A DNA stretch of 17,083 nt from positions 22,008 to 39,090 of the forward strand of contig PLAX01000148.1 of assembly GCA_003135255.1 (NCBI GenBank). Direction: 5' to 3'. Under the pieces are notes generated by a model. That model was not told where the DNA came from. It searched no databases and saw only the letters and a program-made list of their open reading frames with translations. The translations under genes and the position numbers were made by a program. Position 1 is the stretch's first letter. The number at the start of each line of letters is the position of its first letter. Below, piece by piece: positions 1 to 6,636 of this stretch. Origin of the DNA: Candidatus Dormiibacterota bacterium. GTDB lineage: Bacteria; Chloroflexota; Dormibacteria; Aeolococcales; Aeolococcaceae.

Positions 1-79
1 GCAGGGCCGCCCGGAGGGAACGTCTGTTTGCATAGCGCCCAGCGTAAGGCAAACACCCGTTCGCTGTCAAGGTTCCGCC

Positions 80-85
80 GATAAT
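80..85 (+). promoter_or_regulatory. -10 box of a likely leaderless promoter for the Nudix gene
   Basis: GATAAT matches the TATAAT consensus at five of six positions. It ends 7 nt before the ATG at 93, so transcription should begin at or next to the start codon. No Shine-Dalgarno sequence precedes the ATG, and no clear -35 element is visible at 16-18 bp spacing. The same arrangement recurs at 3216, 6631 and 16129. Confidence 0.55.
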
Positions 86-92
86 CCGTGAC

Positions 93-614
93 ATGGAGCC
101 CCGCGTCCGGGTCGCCGTCTGTCTCATCGCCGCCGAACGGCTCCTGCTGGTCGCCCACCGCAAGGGTGCGCATCGGTACTGGCTGCTGCCGGGGGGAGGG
201 GTGGAGGTGGGGGAGACCCTCGTCGAGGCGGCCCGCCGGGAGGTCCGTGAGGAAACCGGCGTGGACGCGAAGATCGGCCGTCTGCTGATCGTCTGCGACG
301 CCATCGAGCCCGGAGGCCGCCACCTCGTCAACCTGGTCTTCGCAGCCGCGGCGGTGGTGGCGCCGCGCCCAGAAGCCACGGAGGTCGCACCGGCCGGCGG
401 TGGGGGAGGCAGCCCGCCACTCGACCCCGCCATCGACGAGGTCCGGTGGGTCAGCCGCGACGAGCTGCTCGGCCTGGAACTGCACCCGCCGATCGCGGGC
501 GCCGTCGTCGCCGCCTGGGCCGGCGGCTTCGCCGGCGAGGTCCAGGTCCTCGGCAACGTCTGGGCGGCGGACCCGAGCCGCCCCGACGGCCGCGCCGAGC
601 CACCCGGCACGTAG
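93..614 (+). CDS. Nudix (MutT-like) hydrolase
   Basis: This 173-residue protein should hydrolyse a nucleoside diphosphate linked to another moiety. The substrate cannot be told from sequence; sanitising damaged nucleotides or cutting a dinucleotide cofactor are typical roles. The Nudix box is complete: G35, E41, R49-E50, E53-E54 and G56 fit GX5EX7REUXEEXGU, on a strand-loop-helix near the N-terminus as usual. A glycine-rich insertion lies around residues 100-110 (GGGGGS), followed by a normal C-terminal half (EVRWVSRDEL). The ATG at 93 is chosen because a -10 box lies 7 nt upstream, which suggests a leaderless mRNA. The gene stops 28 bp before the alpha/beta hydrolase and may be co-transcribed with it. 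The length is normal for a single-domain Nudix enzyme. Confidence 0.9.
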   Translation: MEPRVRVAVCLIAAERLLLVAHRKGAHRYWLLPGGGVEVGETLVEAARREVREETGVDAKIGRLLIVCDAIEPGGRHLVNLVFAAAAVVAPRPEATEVAPAGGGGGSPPLDPAIDEVRWVSRDELLGLELHPPIAGAVVAAWAGGFAGEVQVLGNVWAADPSRPDGRAEPPGT

Positions 615-642
615 GGATCGGGATGCACCACGGCACGATCAG

Positions 643-1575
643 ATGAGCGGACCACCCCCAACGATGCGCTCGACCACCATCGACGCCGGCGGTCCGGTCC
701 ACGTCGCCGAGTGGGGCGAGGGGCCCGTCCGGACCGTTCTGGTTCACGGCCTGGGCGGCTCCCACCTCAACTGGATGCGGGTGGCCCCGCAGCTGGCGCG
801 GCATGGACGGGTGCTGGCCCCCGACCTGGCCGGATTCGGCCTCACCCCGGTCGCCGGACGACGGACGACGATGGCCGCCGAGCGGGCCCTCCTGCACCGC
901 CTGATCCGCCAGACGTGTGACGAGCCAATCCTCCTCATGGGCAACTCGATGGGCGGTCTCATCGCCCTCGCCGAGGCCGCGCTGCACCCCGAGCTCGTCG
1001 CCGGCCTCGTGCTCGTGGACGCGGTGCTCCCCGGGCCCTGGCGTCAGGGGCGGCCGAGAGTGGTCGTGCTCTCCTTCACCTCGTACCTGCTTTCGCCGCT
1101 GGGCCGCAGCCTGCTCCGGCGCGTCCGCGACCGAGCCTCGGTCGATGACCTGGTGGAGGGCGCGCTCCGGCTCAACGCGCAGCGCTTCGAGCGGATCCCG
1201 CCCGAGGTGGTGCGTGCACACGTGCTCCTTGAACGGAAGCGGGGCCACATCCAGGACGACGATGGTGCCTACGTCGAGGCCGCCCGCTCCATCGTCCTCG
1301 CTCTCGCCCACCCGGGCATGCTGCACAGGATCATCGACCGCGTCCGGGTCCCGACCCTCATCGTCCAGGGCGCAGCCGACCGCCTGGTACGCGTGGACGC
1401 TGCGCTGGACGCCCACCGGGAACGCCCCGACTGGGGCCTCCAGGTTCTGGACGATGTCGGCCACATCCCGATGCTCGAGGTCCCCGACATGTTCTTGGAG
1501 AGCGTGGAGACCTGGCTCCGAACCGGGGGACCGGAATCCGCCGGGGCGCACCTGTTCCGGCCCACCAACATCTAG
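643..1575 (+). CDS. Alpha/beta-fold hydrolase
   Basis: This is a 310-residue serine hydrolase of the alpha/beta-fold superfamily, probably a cytosolic esterase or lipase-like enzyme of unknown substrate. The oxyanion-hole motif HGLGGS is at 35-40, the nucleophile elbow GNSMGG at 100-105 (Ser102), the acid in GAADRL (Asp246) and the catalytic histidine in DVGHIP (His274), all in the expected order. A helical cap of roughly 130-225 separates nucleophile and acid. The reading frame is open much further upstream because of the high GC content, but homology begins just after 643. An ATG at 664 is an alternative start. No strong ribosome binding site is seen for either. There is no signal peptide. 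The TAG stop forms part of a -10-like TAGAAT ahead of the OsmC gene. Confidence 0.88.
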   Translation: MSGPPPTMRSTTIDAGGPVHVAEWGEGPVRTVLVHGLGGSHLNWMRVAPQLARHGRVLAPDLAGFGLTPVAGRRTTMAAERALLHRLIRQTCDEPILLMGNSMGGLIALAEAALHPELVAGLVLVDAVLPGPWRQGRPRVVVLSFTSYLLSPLGRSLLRRVRDRASVDDLVEGALRLNAQRFERIPPEVVRAHVLLERKRGHIQDDDGAYVEAARSIVLALAHPGMLHRIIDRVRVPTLIVQGAADRLVRVDAALDAHRERPDWGLQVLDDVGHIPMLEVPDMFLESVETWLRTGGPESAGAHLFRPTNI

Positions 1576-1578
1576 AAT
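1573..1578 (+). promoter_or_regulatory. Candidate -10 box of the OsmC gene, overlapping the upstream stop codon
   Basis: TAGAAT differs from the TATAAT consensus at one base, and its first three bases are the stop codon of the alpha/beta hydrolase. The OsmC ATG lies 10 nt further on, so a transcript from here would have almost no leader. No convincing -35 element is seen. Read-through from the upstream gene is also possible. Confidence 0.4.
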
Positions 1579-1588
1579 CGATCCGGCG

Positions 1589-2077
1589 ATGAGGGATCAC
1601 ATCCATCGGTACCGGACCGAGCTGGCCTGGCACGGCTCCACCGGCGGCGGCTACGCCGCCTACGACCGCACCCATCGCGTGGACGTGCCGCCTGGCAACG
1701 TCAGCCTGACCATGAGCGCTGACCCGGCCTTCCGGGGCAACCCGGAGCTGCCCAATCCCGAGCAGCTCCTGCTCGCCGCCGCCAGCTCCTGCCAGCTGCT
1801 CAGCTTTCTGGCCCTGGTCGCGCGCGAGGGTATCGACGTGGTCAGCTACGAGGACAGCGCGGAGGCGCTGATGCCTGATGACGACAAACCTGTCCGGATC
1901 ACGCGGATCACGCTGCGGCCCCGAGTGGTCGTCGCCCCGGGATCCGGTGAGCGGGTGCGCGCCCTGCTGATCCGCGCCCACCACGACTGCTTTATCGCCA
2001 ACAGCATCAAGGCCGAGATCATCCTCGAGCCGCAGATCCGGCACGCGAACGGTTCCGAGGAGCTGCGGATCGTCTGA
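1589..2077 (+). CDS. OsmC/Ohr-family peroxide-detoxifying protein
   Basis: The 162-residue product is an OsmC-family protein. Such proteins reduce organic hydroperoxides with two cysteines and are usually recharged by a lipoyl or thiol partner. Both peroxidatic-site cysteines are present: Cys68 in the ASSCQLL helix after the typical NPEQLLLAAA stretch, and Cys134 in HHDCFIANS. Arg and Glu residues that normally assist catalysis are plausible (Glu58 in NPEQ), but I cannot assign them firmly. The N-terminal beta segment (YRTELAWHG) is typical of the family. The ATG at 1589 starts the homology, although the frame is open far upstream. The gene lies 13 nt after the hydrolase gene and converges with the recombinase gene, whose stop is only 9 bp away. 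Confidence 0.9.
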   Translation: MRDHIHRYRTELAWHGSTGGGYAAYDRTHRVDVPPGNVSLTMSADPAFRGNPELPNPEQLLLAAASSCQLLSFLALVAREGIDVVSYEDSAEALMPDDDKPVRITRITLRPRVVVAPGSGERVRALLIRAHHDCFIANSIKAEIILEPQIRHANGSEELRIV

Positions 2078-2086
2078 GACCGCCGC

Positions 2087-3133
2087 TCAGTCCTCGCCGA
2101 CCTCCCGCAGGTAGTCCCCCAGGCGCGCATACGCGGCCCGCTTGCGGCGGTCCGTGATCTCGGTGTAGACGCGGAGCGTCTCCAGAGTGGCGTGCCCGAG
2201 CACCTCCTGGACCAGCCGGACGTCGCCGTCGGTCGCCTCCAGGAGGGTGGTCGCAGCGGTGTGGCGAGCGGCATGGGGGCTGCGCAGCCCCTCGATCAGG
2301 CGGAACGCCTCCGGGTCGTGGGCGAATCGCCGGCGCAGCGCCGTCAGCGCCCGGCGCGCCCCGTCGGTGGTGAGGCGGTTGCCGGCGAGCACGCGACCAC
2401 CCGGCATGTCGGGGTGGGCGACGCTGATGAAAAGCGCCGGAGAGGCGTCCTGTCCGCGCCCGAGCAGGTACTCGCGGACGGCCTTCCAGGCGTCCTCGGT
2501 GAGGAAGACGGTGCGATTCTTGCCCCCCTTGCCGAGCACCCGGAACCCCTCGGGCCGGATGTCCCCCCGGTCGAGCCCGCACGCCTCGCCGATCCGGCAG
2601 CCGCTGCTGATCAGGAAATGGACCAATGCGCGGTCGCGGAGATCGCGCAATCCCTCGCGCGGGAGGGCGGCGAGCAGGCGGGGGACCATCTCGGTCGCGA
2701 TCGGGTGGGGGTCGCCGACGATGTAGCGGGGCACGACCACCCGTCGCGACAGCTCGGCCGCGGTCCAGCCCTCGTCGTACGCGTAGCGGAGGAACTGGCG
2801 AAGCGCCACCAGGGCGCGGGCGCGGGTGCGCGGGTTGGGGAGGGCCTCGGCCAGCTCGATCTGGTAGCGGCGAAGGACGGCGGCGTCCAGCCCGTCGCAG
2901 AGCGCACCACCCGCATCGCGAGCGCTCGCGAAGGCGACGAACTTGGCGAGGTCGTAGCGGTAGGCGCGGACCGTCGTGAGCGGTCGATTTCGCTGCACCC
3001 GCAGGTAGTCGAGGAACTGCTGGACCTGGTCGGGCAGTGGGTCGCCAGGACCCGGAACCTGGCCGACCCAGGCGGGGAGGCGGGGGCGATGCGGCGCAGT
3101 GGGGCGACGCTTCTCGGGGACGCGAGCCGGCAT
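2087..3133 (-). CDS. Tyrosine recombinase/integrase, XerC/XerD-like
   Basis: This 348-residue protein has both domains of the tyrosine recombinase family. An N-terminal SAM-like DNA-binding domain spans about 33-125 (VQQFLDYLRVQR, then LRQFLRYAYDEG). The catalytic domain follows from about 145. All active-site residues are visible: Arg180 (SSGCRIGEA), Lys202 (VLGKGGKNR), His287 and Arg290 (PHAARHT), His314 (VLGHATLE) and nucleophile Tyr323 (RVYTEI). It is therefore expected to cut and rejoin DNA. The compact two-domain form resembles chromosomal Xer proteins more than phage integrases, but the roughly 30-residue basic, proline-rich N-terminal extension is unusual. No excisionase, phage gene, direct repeats or tRNA lies nearby, so it looks like a solitary gene. 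It could be the chromosome-dimer-resolving Xer protein or a domesticated integrase. Confidence 0.9.
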   Translation of the reverse strand: MPARVPEKRRPTAPHRPRLPAWVGQVPGPGDPLPDQVQQFLDYLRVQRNRPLTTVRAYRYDLAKFVAFASARDAGGALCDGLDAAVLRRYQIELAEALPNPRTRARALVALRQFLRYAYDEGWTAAELSRRVVVPRYIVGDPHPIATEMVPRLLAALPREGLRDLRDRALVHFLISSGCRIGEACGLDRGDIRPEGFRVLGKGGKNRTVFLTEDAWKAVREYLLGRGQDASPALFISVAHPDMPGGRVLAGNRLTTDGARRALTALRRRFAHDPEAFRLIEGLRSPHAARHTAATTLLEATDGDVRLVQEVLGHATLETLRVYTEITDRRKRAAYARLGDYLREVGED

Positions 3134-3215
3134 CGGGGCTAATGATGCGACCCGGCGGCCCTCATGGAGAGAATGGCACCGCTTTGCGTGGGCGCTGTCA
3201 GCCCCGATCAGGAGG

Positions 3216-3221
3216 TAGGGT
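3216..3221 (+). promoter_or_regulatory. -10 box of a likely leaderless promoter for the lyxose isomerase gene
   Basis: TAGGGT fits TAnnnT and ends 6 nt before the GTG at 3228. A GGAGGT sequence at 3211-3216 overlaps the box, but it sits 11 nt from the start codon, too far for an ideal ribosome binding site. Both readings (leaderless, or a leader using GGAGGT) remain open, and the leaderless one matches other genes in the window. Confidence 0.45.
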
Positions 3222-3227
3222 AGAGCC

Positions 3228-3776
3228 GTGTTGACACAGGATCAGATCCAGGACGCGCGGCGGCGAGCGGCGCAGCTCCTTGCGGAGGCGGGGTTCGTCC
3301 TCACCGACGAGGAGCACAACGGCATCGAGGTGGCCGACTTCGGCCTCTCAGAGCTCGATCAAACGGGGCTGGAGGTCGTCGTGTACGTCAACACGCAGCG
3401 TGTCTGCGCCAAGGAGCTCGTGATGTTCCCCGGACAGACCTGCCCCGAGCATCGCCATCCGCCATTCGATGGTACGCCCGGCAAGGAGGAGACGTTCCGC
3501 TGCCGCAGCGGTCTGGTGTACCTCTACCTCGAGGGCCCGCCGGCGGAGAGGCCCACCTGCCGGCCGGCAAAGGTGGGTCGGGGCGCGTTCACGGTGTGGC
3601 ACGAGGTGGCCCTCTTGCCGGGTCAGCAGCACACGGTCCCGCCCAACACGCTGCACTGGTTCCAGGCGGGGCCGGAGGGTGCCATCGTCTCGGAGTTCTC
3701 CACGCATAGCCGTGACGATCTCGACGTCTTCACGGACCCTGACATCGCTCGGACCACCGTCGTCGCGTCGAGCTGA
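3228..3776 (+). CDS. D-lyxose ketol-isomerase-like cupin
   Basis: This 182-residue protein resembles the D-lyxose isomerase family, metal-dependent cupins that interconvert D-lyxose and D-xylulose; the short form is typified by Bacillus YdaE. The expected features are present: Lys62 in CAKELVMFPGQ, metal-binding His75 and His77 in PEHRHP, Glu87-Glu88 in GKEETF, and His143 in NTLHWF, followed by the conserved tail GAIVSEFSTHSRDDLDVFTDP. These lie on a single cupin barrel, so the fold and metal site look intact. Substrate identity is inferred from family resemblance and could be another ketose/aldose pair. The GTG start is supported by its position just after a -10 box or GGAGGT. A GNAT gene follows after 13 nt and is probably co-transcribed. 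Confidence 0.85.
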   Translation: MLTQDQIQDARRRAAQLLAEAGFVLTDEEHNGIEVADFGLSELDQTGLEVVVYVNTQRVCAKELVMFPGQTCPEHRHPPFDGTPGKEETFRCRSGLVYLYLEGPPAERPTCRPAKVGRGAFTVWHEVALLPGQQHTVPPNTLHWFQAGPEGAIVSEFSTHSRDDLDVFTDPDIARTTVVASS

Positions 3777-3789
3777 GTTTCAGCGAAGC

Positions 3790-4317
3790 ATGCAGGACAC
3801 CGGTACCTGGGGGCTGCGTGAGGCCAAGGCCGGGGGCGACGACAAGACGATTGCCGGGGTGATGGTCGAGTACCTCGAGTGGGCCCATGGGCGGCTGCTG
3901 GAGCTGTACGGGGTGGACGATCCCCCCACCGATCCCCGTCTGGTGTGCCAGAGTCTCCACGAGTTCCGCCGCCCCCACGGTGTGCTCCTCCTCGCCGAGA
4001 GTGACGGCCGTCCAGCCGCCATCGGAGCCCTGCGGCGTCTCTCGGATGACGTCGCCGAGGTCAAGCGGATGTATGTCGTCCCACGCTTCCGCGGGCGCCA
4101 CATCAGCTCCGCCATCCTCGACCGGCTGATCGCGGAGGCCCGGGCGATGGGGGCGGCCACGCTGCGTCTCGACACCTGCAGGTTCATGAGCGACGCCCAG
4201 CGCCTCTACCGCTCTCGGGGCTTCGCCGAGCGCAGCCGCTACGAGGGGTCGGAGATCCCCGCGCGGCTGCAGCAGCACTGGGTCTACTTCGAGCGCGGCC
4301 TCGCAGGCGGCGGCTGA
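3790..4317 (+). CDS. GNAT-family N-acetyltransferase
   Basis: The 175-residue product is a GNAT acetyltransferase, which moves an acetyl group from acetyl-CoA to an amine. The acceptor is unknown. The core is clear: the beta4 strand EVKRMYVVP (about 90-98), the CoA pyrophosphate-binding loop RFRGRHIS (99-106) and the following helix SAILDRLIAEARAMG, then LRLDTC and the late motif AQRLYRSRGFAE typical of the family's C-terminal half. The frame is open further upstream, overlapping the isomerase gene, but the ATG at 3790 begins the recognisable protein and lies 13 nt after the isomerase stop. This spacing suggests one transcript and possibly coupled translation. The ribosome binding site is weak. 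The C-terminus is complete (WVYFERGL). A role in sugar metabolism is not implied by sequence. Confidence 0.85.
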   Translation: MQDTGTWGLREAKAGGDDKTIAGVMVEYLEWAHGRLLELYGVDDPPTDPRLVCQSLHEFRRPHGVLLLAESDGRPAAIGALRRLSDDVAEVKRMYVVPRFRGRHISSAILDRLIAEARAMGAATLRLDTCRFMSDAQRLYRSRGFAERSRYEGSEIPARLQQHWVYFERGLAGGG

Positions 4318-4329
4318 CCTACCGACTCC

Positions 4330-4369
4330 GGCTCTCTGACGCCTGGTCAGACGCGATCGGGCCAGAGCC
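4330..4369 (+). terminator. Possible stem-loop terminator downstream of the GNAT gene
   Basis: Starting 13 nt after the GNAT stop, GGCTCT (4330-4335) pairs with AGAGCC (4364-4369), and inside it CTGAC (4336-4340) pairs with GTCAG (4346-4350) around a 5-base loop. There is no T-run, so this is not a classical intrinsic terminator. Beyond it, 4370-4470 holds nothing I can recognise. Confidence 0.3.
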
Positions 4370-4470
4370 ACGCCGCGGGCGGTCAGCGAGAGGGGGGAGC
4401 GGAGGCGTCCCCGCATGGGTCGAAGGCCCCTGGCGCCCTGATCGGGACAGCGCTAGCCTGCCGGCGCCGG

Positions 4471-4981
4471 TTGGGCGGACCCATGGGGCACGGCTGGCGT
4501 CGTTACCGGCAGGCCCCGCCGTGGGCCACGGGCCCCTCCTCCGGAGTCGGTTCGCGTGTGCTCCACATGCCGGTGTGGTCGGCCAACGTCGCTGACGTGA
4601 TGCCGCACCCGGGTACATCCGAGGAGACGACCGAGCTCCTCGTCGACTTCGCGCGCCGCAATCTACACCGCGATGAACAGGGCAGCGATCACCCTGGTCG
4701 CCAACGACGTGGCCTCGGTCGAGGACGTCGACCGCGCCTGGATGGCCATCATGAAGACACCGTTCGGTCCTTTCGGTGCGCTTGACGATGTCGGGATCGA
4801 CACCGCCTGGCACATCAGCGAGTACTGGGCAGGGGTGACCGGGGACGCGCAACTCCGCGCCAACGCCGACTGGCTGCGCGGCTACGTGGATAGCGGCCGC
4901 ACCGGTGCCAAGGCCGGCGAGGGCTTTTACCGCTACCCCGATCCGGCGTACGCCGCTCCCGACTTCGTGCAGGGCAAGTAG
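4471..4981 (+). pseudogene. Remnant of a 3-hydroxyacyl-CoA dehydrogenase
   Basis: Two frames carry pieces of one NAD-dependent 3-hydroxyacyl-CoA dehydrogenase, the enzyme that oxidises 3-hydroxyacyl-CoA in beta-oxidation or butyrate-type pathways. In one frame, from about 4550 to 4660, VMPHPGTSEETTELLVDFAR matches the end of the NAD-binding domain, just after a degraded version of the usual HFFNPV motif. Near 4655-4675 the homology jumps to the next frame, where 4673-4981 encodes the C-terminal domain: DVASVEDVDRAWM, GPFGALDDVGIDTAW and the ending GAKAGEGFYRYPDPAY, with a normal TAG stop. The roughly 180-residue nucleotide-binding region is almost absent. A short PMGHGW at the start may be a trace of its GxGxMGxG motif, but this is tentative. 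The family is normally 280-320 residues. A -10-like TAGCCT (4454-4459) may be the old promoter. Confidence 0.75.
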
Positions 4982-5080
4982 CACCGGCGAGCACCAACCA
5001 CTGGAGAGAACAGTGGCACAAGCTGTGACGCCACGACCGTCTGGGACAGGGCTCCTCACGCCCGCCCTGGCGAGCGCATT

Positions 5081-5575
5081 CAGCATGCGGATCAGATCCT
5101 CGTCAACGAGGAGGACGGGAGGATCCTCGCCGAGGTGACCCGGTACGGCAGGAACATCATCAGGGTCACCCTTGCCGTCCGGCAGAAGGTCACACCCGTC
5201 CCGGAGCGCCCCGCGAGTCCCATCTGTTTTCTGAAGGTGATCCCGTCCGTCCAGGTGGATGCTCCGCCCGATGTGCTCAAGCTCAACCGCCTGGTGATCG
5301 ATCCTGATGTGATCACCGAATTGCGGGTGGGGGAGGGGACCCTGGAGTTCGGCGATGCACCGTATGACTCCTTCCTGGCGAAGATTCCCGTCCGGCAGGT
5401 CGTCTGCTCCGAGGTCATCGTCCACGACTTCACCCTGGGGTACGGCGAATTGTCTCAGCCGGCGAGGCTGAGGATCGCCACGCAGCAGATCACCGCCAGG
5501 GCGAATCCGGCCGGCATCAGAAGCGAACCGATGTTCCGGTTGTACCTGAGGAGATTGGTCCCTTTGAATCGGTGA
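5081..5575 (+). pseudogene. Truncated acetoacetate decarboxylase family gene
   Basis: From about 5117 to 5452 one frame encodes the C-terminal half of an acetoacetate decarboxylase family protein: GRILAEVTRYGRNI, then CFLKVIPSVQ, LKLNRLV, GEGTLEFG, KIPVRQVVCSEVIVHDFTLGYGEL. The N-terminal half is missing, including the segment with the catalytic lysine (usually GFPKK) that forms the Schiff base, so the product cannot decarboxylate acetoacetate. The last few residues of the family (normally VHDYL after GE) are also lost, and the frame then runs into sequence belonging to the opposite-strand remnant. No good start codon opens the frame; the GTG at 5135 lies inside the conserved region. A GGAGAG plus GTG at 5003-5015 in another frame could be the original start before a deletion, which is speculative. 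Confidence 0.72.
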
Positions 5576-5762
5576 AGCTCCAGAGGACGCTGCTGAGCGC
5601 ACCGCTCAGGTACGGACCGCTGCCGGCCCCCGGGTGATGGGTCGGGATGGTCACGTACGGGTTGAGCGACATGCCGACCAGGAACTGCACGACGAGGATG
5701 ACGAGCGTCGCCGCAGTGCGGCGCCGCAGCACGCCGACGCGCCGCGCGGTCTCAGTGACCAT
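5455..5762 (-). pseudogene. Remnant of a small integral membrane protein with an internal loss
   Basis: Read on the minus strand from the ATG at 5762, the first part encodes a basic N-terminus and a transmembrane helix (TAATLVILVVQFLVGMSL), then the motif VTIPTHHPGAGSGPYLSGALSSV. That frame soon ends. In a neighbouring frame from about 5580 down to the TGA at 5457-5455 the end of the same type of protein appears: LLRYNRNIGSLLMPAGFALAVICCVAILSL, another transmembrane helix. From memory, intact homologues in high-GC bacteria have these two parts separated by about 50 residues holding two more helices, so a middle segment with a frame change has been lost. The family has no function I can name. 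The stop lies right at the broken end of the acetoacetate decarboxylase remnant. Confidence 0.6.
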
Positions 5763-5962
5763 GGTTGGCACAGGCTCGGCAGCGTCACTGGCAACCCCGG
5801 AGAAAGGCTCAGCGCCAGCCTGGGGCGTCGGGAGCCAGCGCCGGGAGCCGCGCCTCGCGGCTCTCCACCCTTTGTTCCTGAGAAGATACATTATCATGAG
5901 TAAGAAGCGGGACCAGAGAGACGTCGACGGCAACGCCCCCCATCGCCCCCTCTCGGCCCGGA
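5763..5962. other. Non-coding stretch between membrane-protein remnant and vapC
   Basis: No gene is recognised here. The only notable part is an AT-rich patch near 5881-5905 in otherwise GC-rich DNA. On the minus strand it contains GATAAT (5895-5890) and TATCTT (5888-5883), which could have served as a -10 region for the membrane-protein remnant. No -35 element is evident. A 25-codon plus-strand frame starting at 5896 has no support. Confidence 0.35.
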
Positions 5963-6391
5963 TCAGGCGGTGAGCACGTTGACCCAGCTGACCTGGCTGA
6001 AGCGCGCGAAGTCGGTGTCCGCCGAGCACACCTGGAGACCATGCTCGATGGCGATCGCGGCCAGGTGGGCGTCGGATATCAGGTTGCCCCGCAGACCCGC
6101 GGAGGTGATCAGGCCACCCAGCACCGCCGCGTGGCTGGCCGTTGGCTGCGGGATCCAGGCGTTGTCGCAGGTCAGCCACTCTTCGACGTAGATCCACGCC
6201 TGCTCGGCGGTGAGCGGCCGGTCCAGGGCCCTCGGGTGGGTGACGATCCGGAGGAAGGCGGTGATGCTAGGCCATGCGAACCCCACGCGGCGGGGCCCGT
6301 TCAACACCCCCTCCAGCCAGGACGCCACTCGCTCATGGTGGGGGCTCGCCGAGTCGGCGGCGTAGAGGAGCACGCTGGCGTCGATCAGCAT
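5963..6391 (-). CDS. vapC: VapC-type PIN-domain toxin
   Basis: The 142-residue product is a PIN-domain ribonuclease toxin of the type II VapBC systems, expected to cut RNA with a Mg2+ site when freed from its antitoxin. The first acidic residue is Asp4 (MLIDASVLLY). Later acidic residues are Asp107 (LISDAHLAAIAIEHG) and Asp125/Asp127 (CSADTDFARF). Where many PIN proteins have Glu in the second motif, this one reads ITAFLRIVTHPR (Ala45), which I recall as normal in the mycobacterial-type subfamily with this THPR motif. The start ATG overlaps the vapB stop by one base (TGATG), so translation is probably coupled. Length is typical. The protein ends in WVNVL as in relatives, so the toxin looks intact. 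Confidence 0.92.
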   Translation of the reverse strand: MLIDASVLLYAADSASPHHERVASWLEGVLNGPRRVGFAWPSITAFLRIVTHPRALDRPLTAEQAWIYVEEWLTCDNAWIPQPTASHAAVLGGLITSAGLRGNLISDAHLAAIAIEHGLQVCSADTDFARFSQVSWVNVLTA

Positions 6392-6624
6392 CAGCGGCCG
6401 CCGGCCCCATCCAGCGTCTCGAGGGCCTCGGCGACGTTGGAAACGTCGATTCTGAGGCCCAGGGGGGTCGAGCGCTGCCGAAAGCGGTGGTGGACCCTCG
6501 GGGTCTGGAGCAGCCCGGCACGGATCAGCTGATTGACGGCCTCGCTGAGCCCGACCGACCCACCGCGTCGCAGCTGGGCGATGGCGGCGGCCACATCGTC
6601 ATCGAGATCCACGGTTGTTCGCAT
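6391..6624 (-). CDS. vapB: VapB-type ribbon-helix-helix antitoxin
   Basis: This 77-residue protein is the cognate antitoxin. Its N-terminus MRTTVDLDDDVAAAIAQLRR is a ribbon-helix-helix strand and helix A, and SEAVNQLIRAGL is helix B, so residues 1-45 should dimerise and bind the operator. The tail (about 46-77), rich in charged residues and ending near EALETLDGAGGR, would wrap VapC. The frame could begin 6 codons earlier at 6642, but the ATG at 6624 is preferred: a TATGCT -10 box ends 6 nt upstream of it, and the longer form would begin inside the operator and the -10 region. The stop overlaps the vapC start. Autoregulation by VapB-VapC at the adjacent inverted repeats is inferred from family behaviour. 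Confidence 0.9.
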   Translation of the reverse strand: MRTTVDLDDDVAAAIAQLRRGGSVGLSEAVNQLIRAGLLQTPRVHHRFRQRSTPLGLRIDVSNVAEALETLDGAGGR

Positions 6625-6630
6625 GCATCC

Positions 6631-6636
6631 AGCATA
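6631..6636 (-). promoter_or_regulatory. -10 box of the vapBC promoter (leaderless)
   Basis: On the minus strand TATGCT fits TAnnnT and is followed by 6 nt (GGATGC) and the vapB ATG. Its upstream end touches the first arm of the operator, so repressor binding should block RNA polymerase. No ribosome binding site is needed if transcription starts at the ATG. Confidence 0.5.

Noticed and set aside
2192..3142. A 316-codon plus-strand frame opposite the recombinase
   Set aside because: No recognisable motif; the opposite strand carries all recombinase active-site residues.
4319..5602. A 427-codon open frame on the minus strand through the decay zone
   Set aside because: It is antisense to the dehydrogenase and decarboxylase remnants, has no domain-like sequence and is explained by high GC content leaving antisense frames open.
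5873..5905. AT-rich patch considered as a Xer dif-like recombination site
   Set aside because: When split into two 11-bp arms around 6 bp, the arms match at only four of eleven positions, which is not better than chance.
5896..5973. A 25-codon plus-strand frame starting MSKKRDQRD
   Set aside because: No ribosome binding site, no homology I recognise, and it runs into the end of vapC on the other strand.
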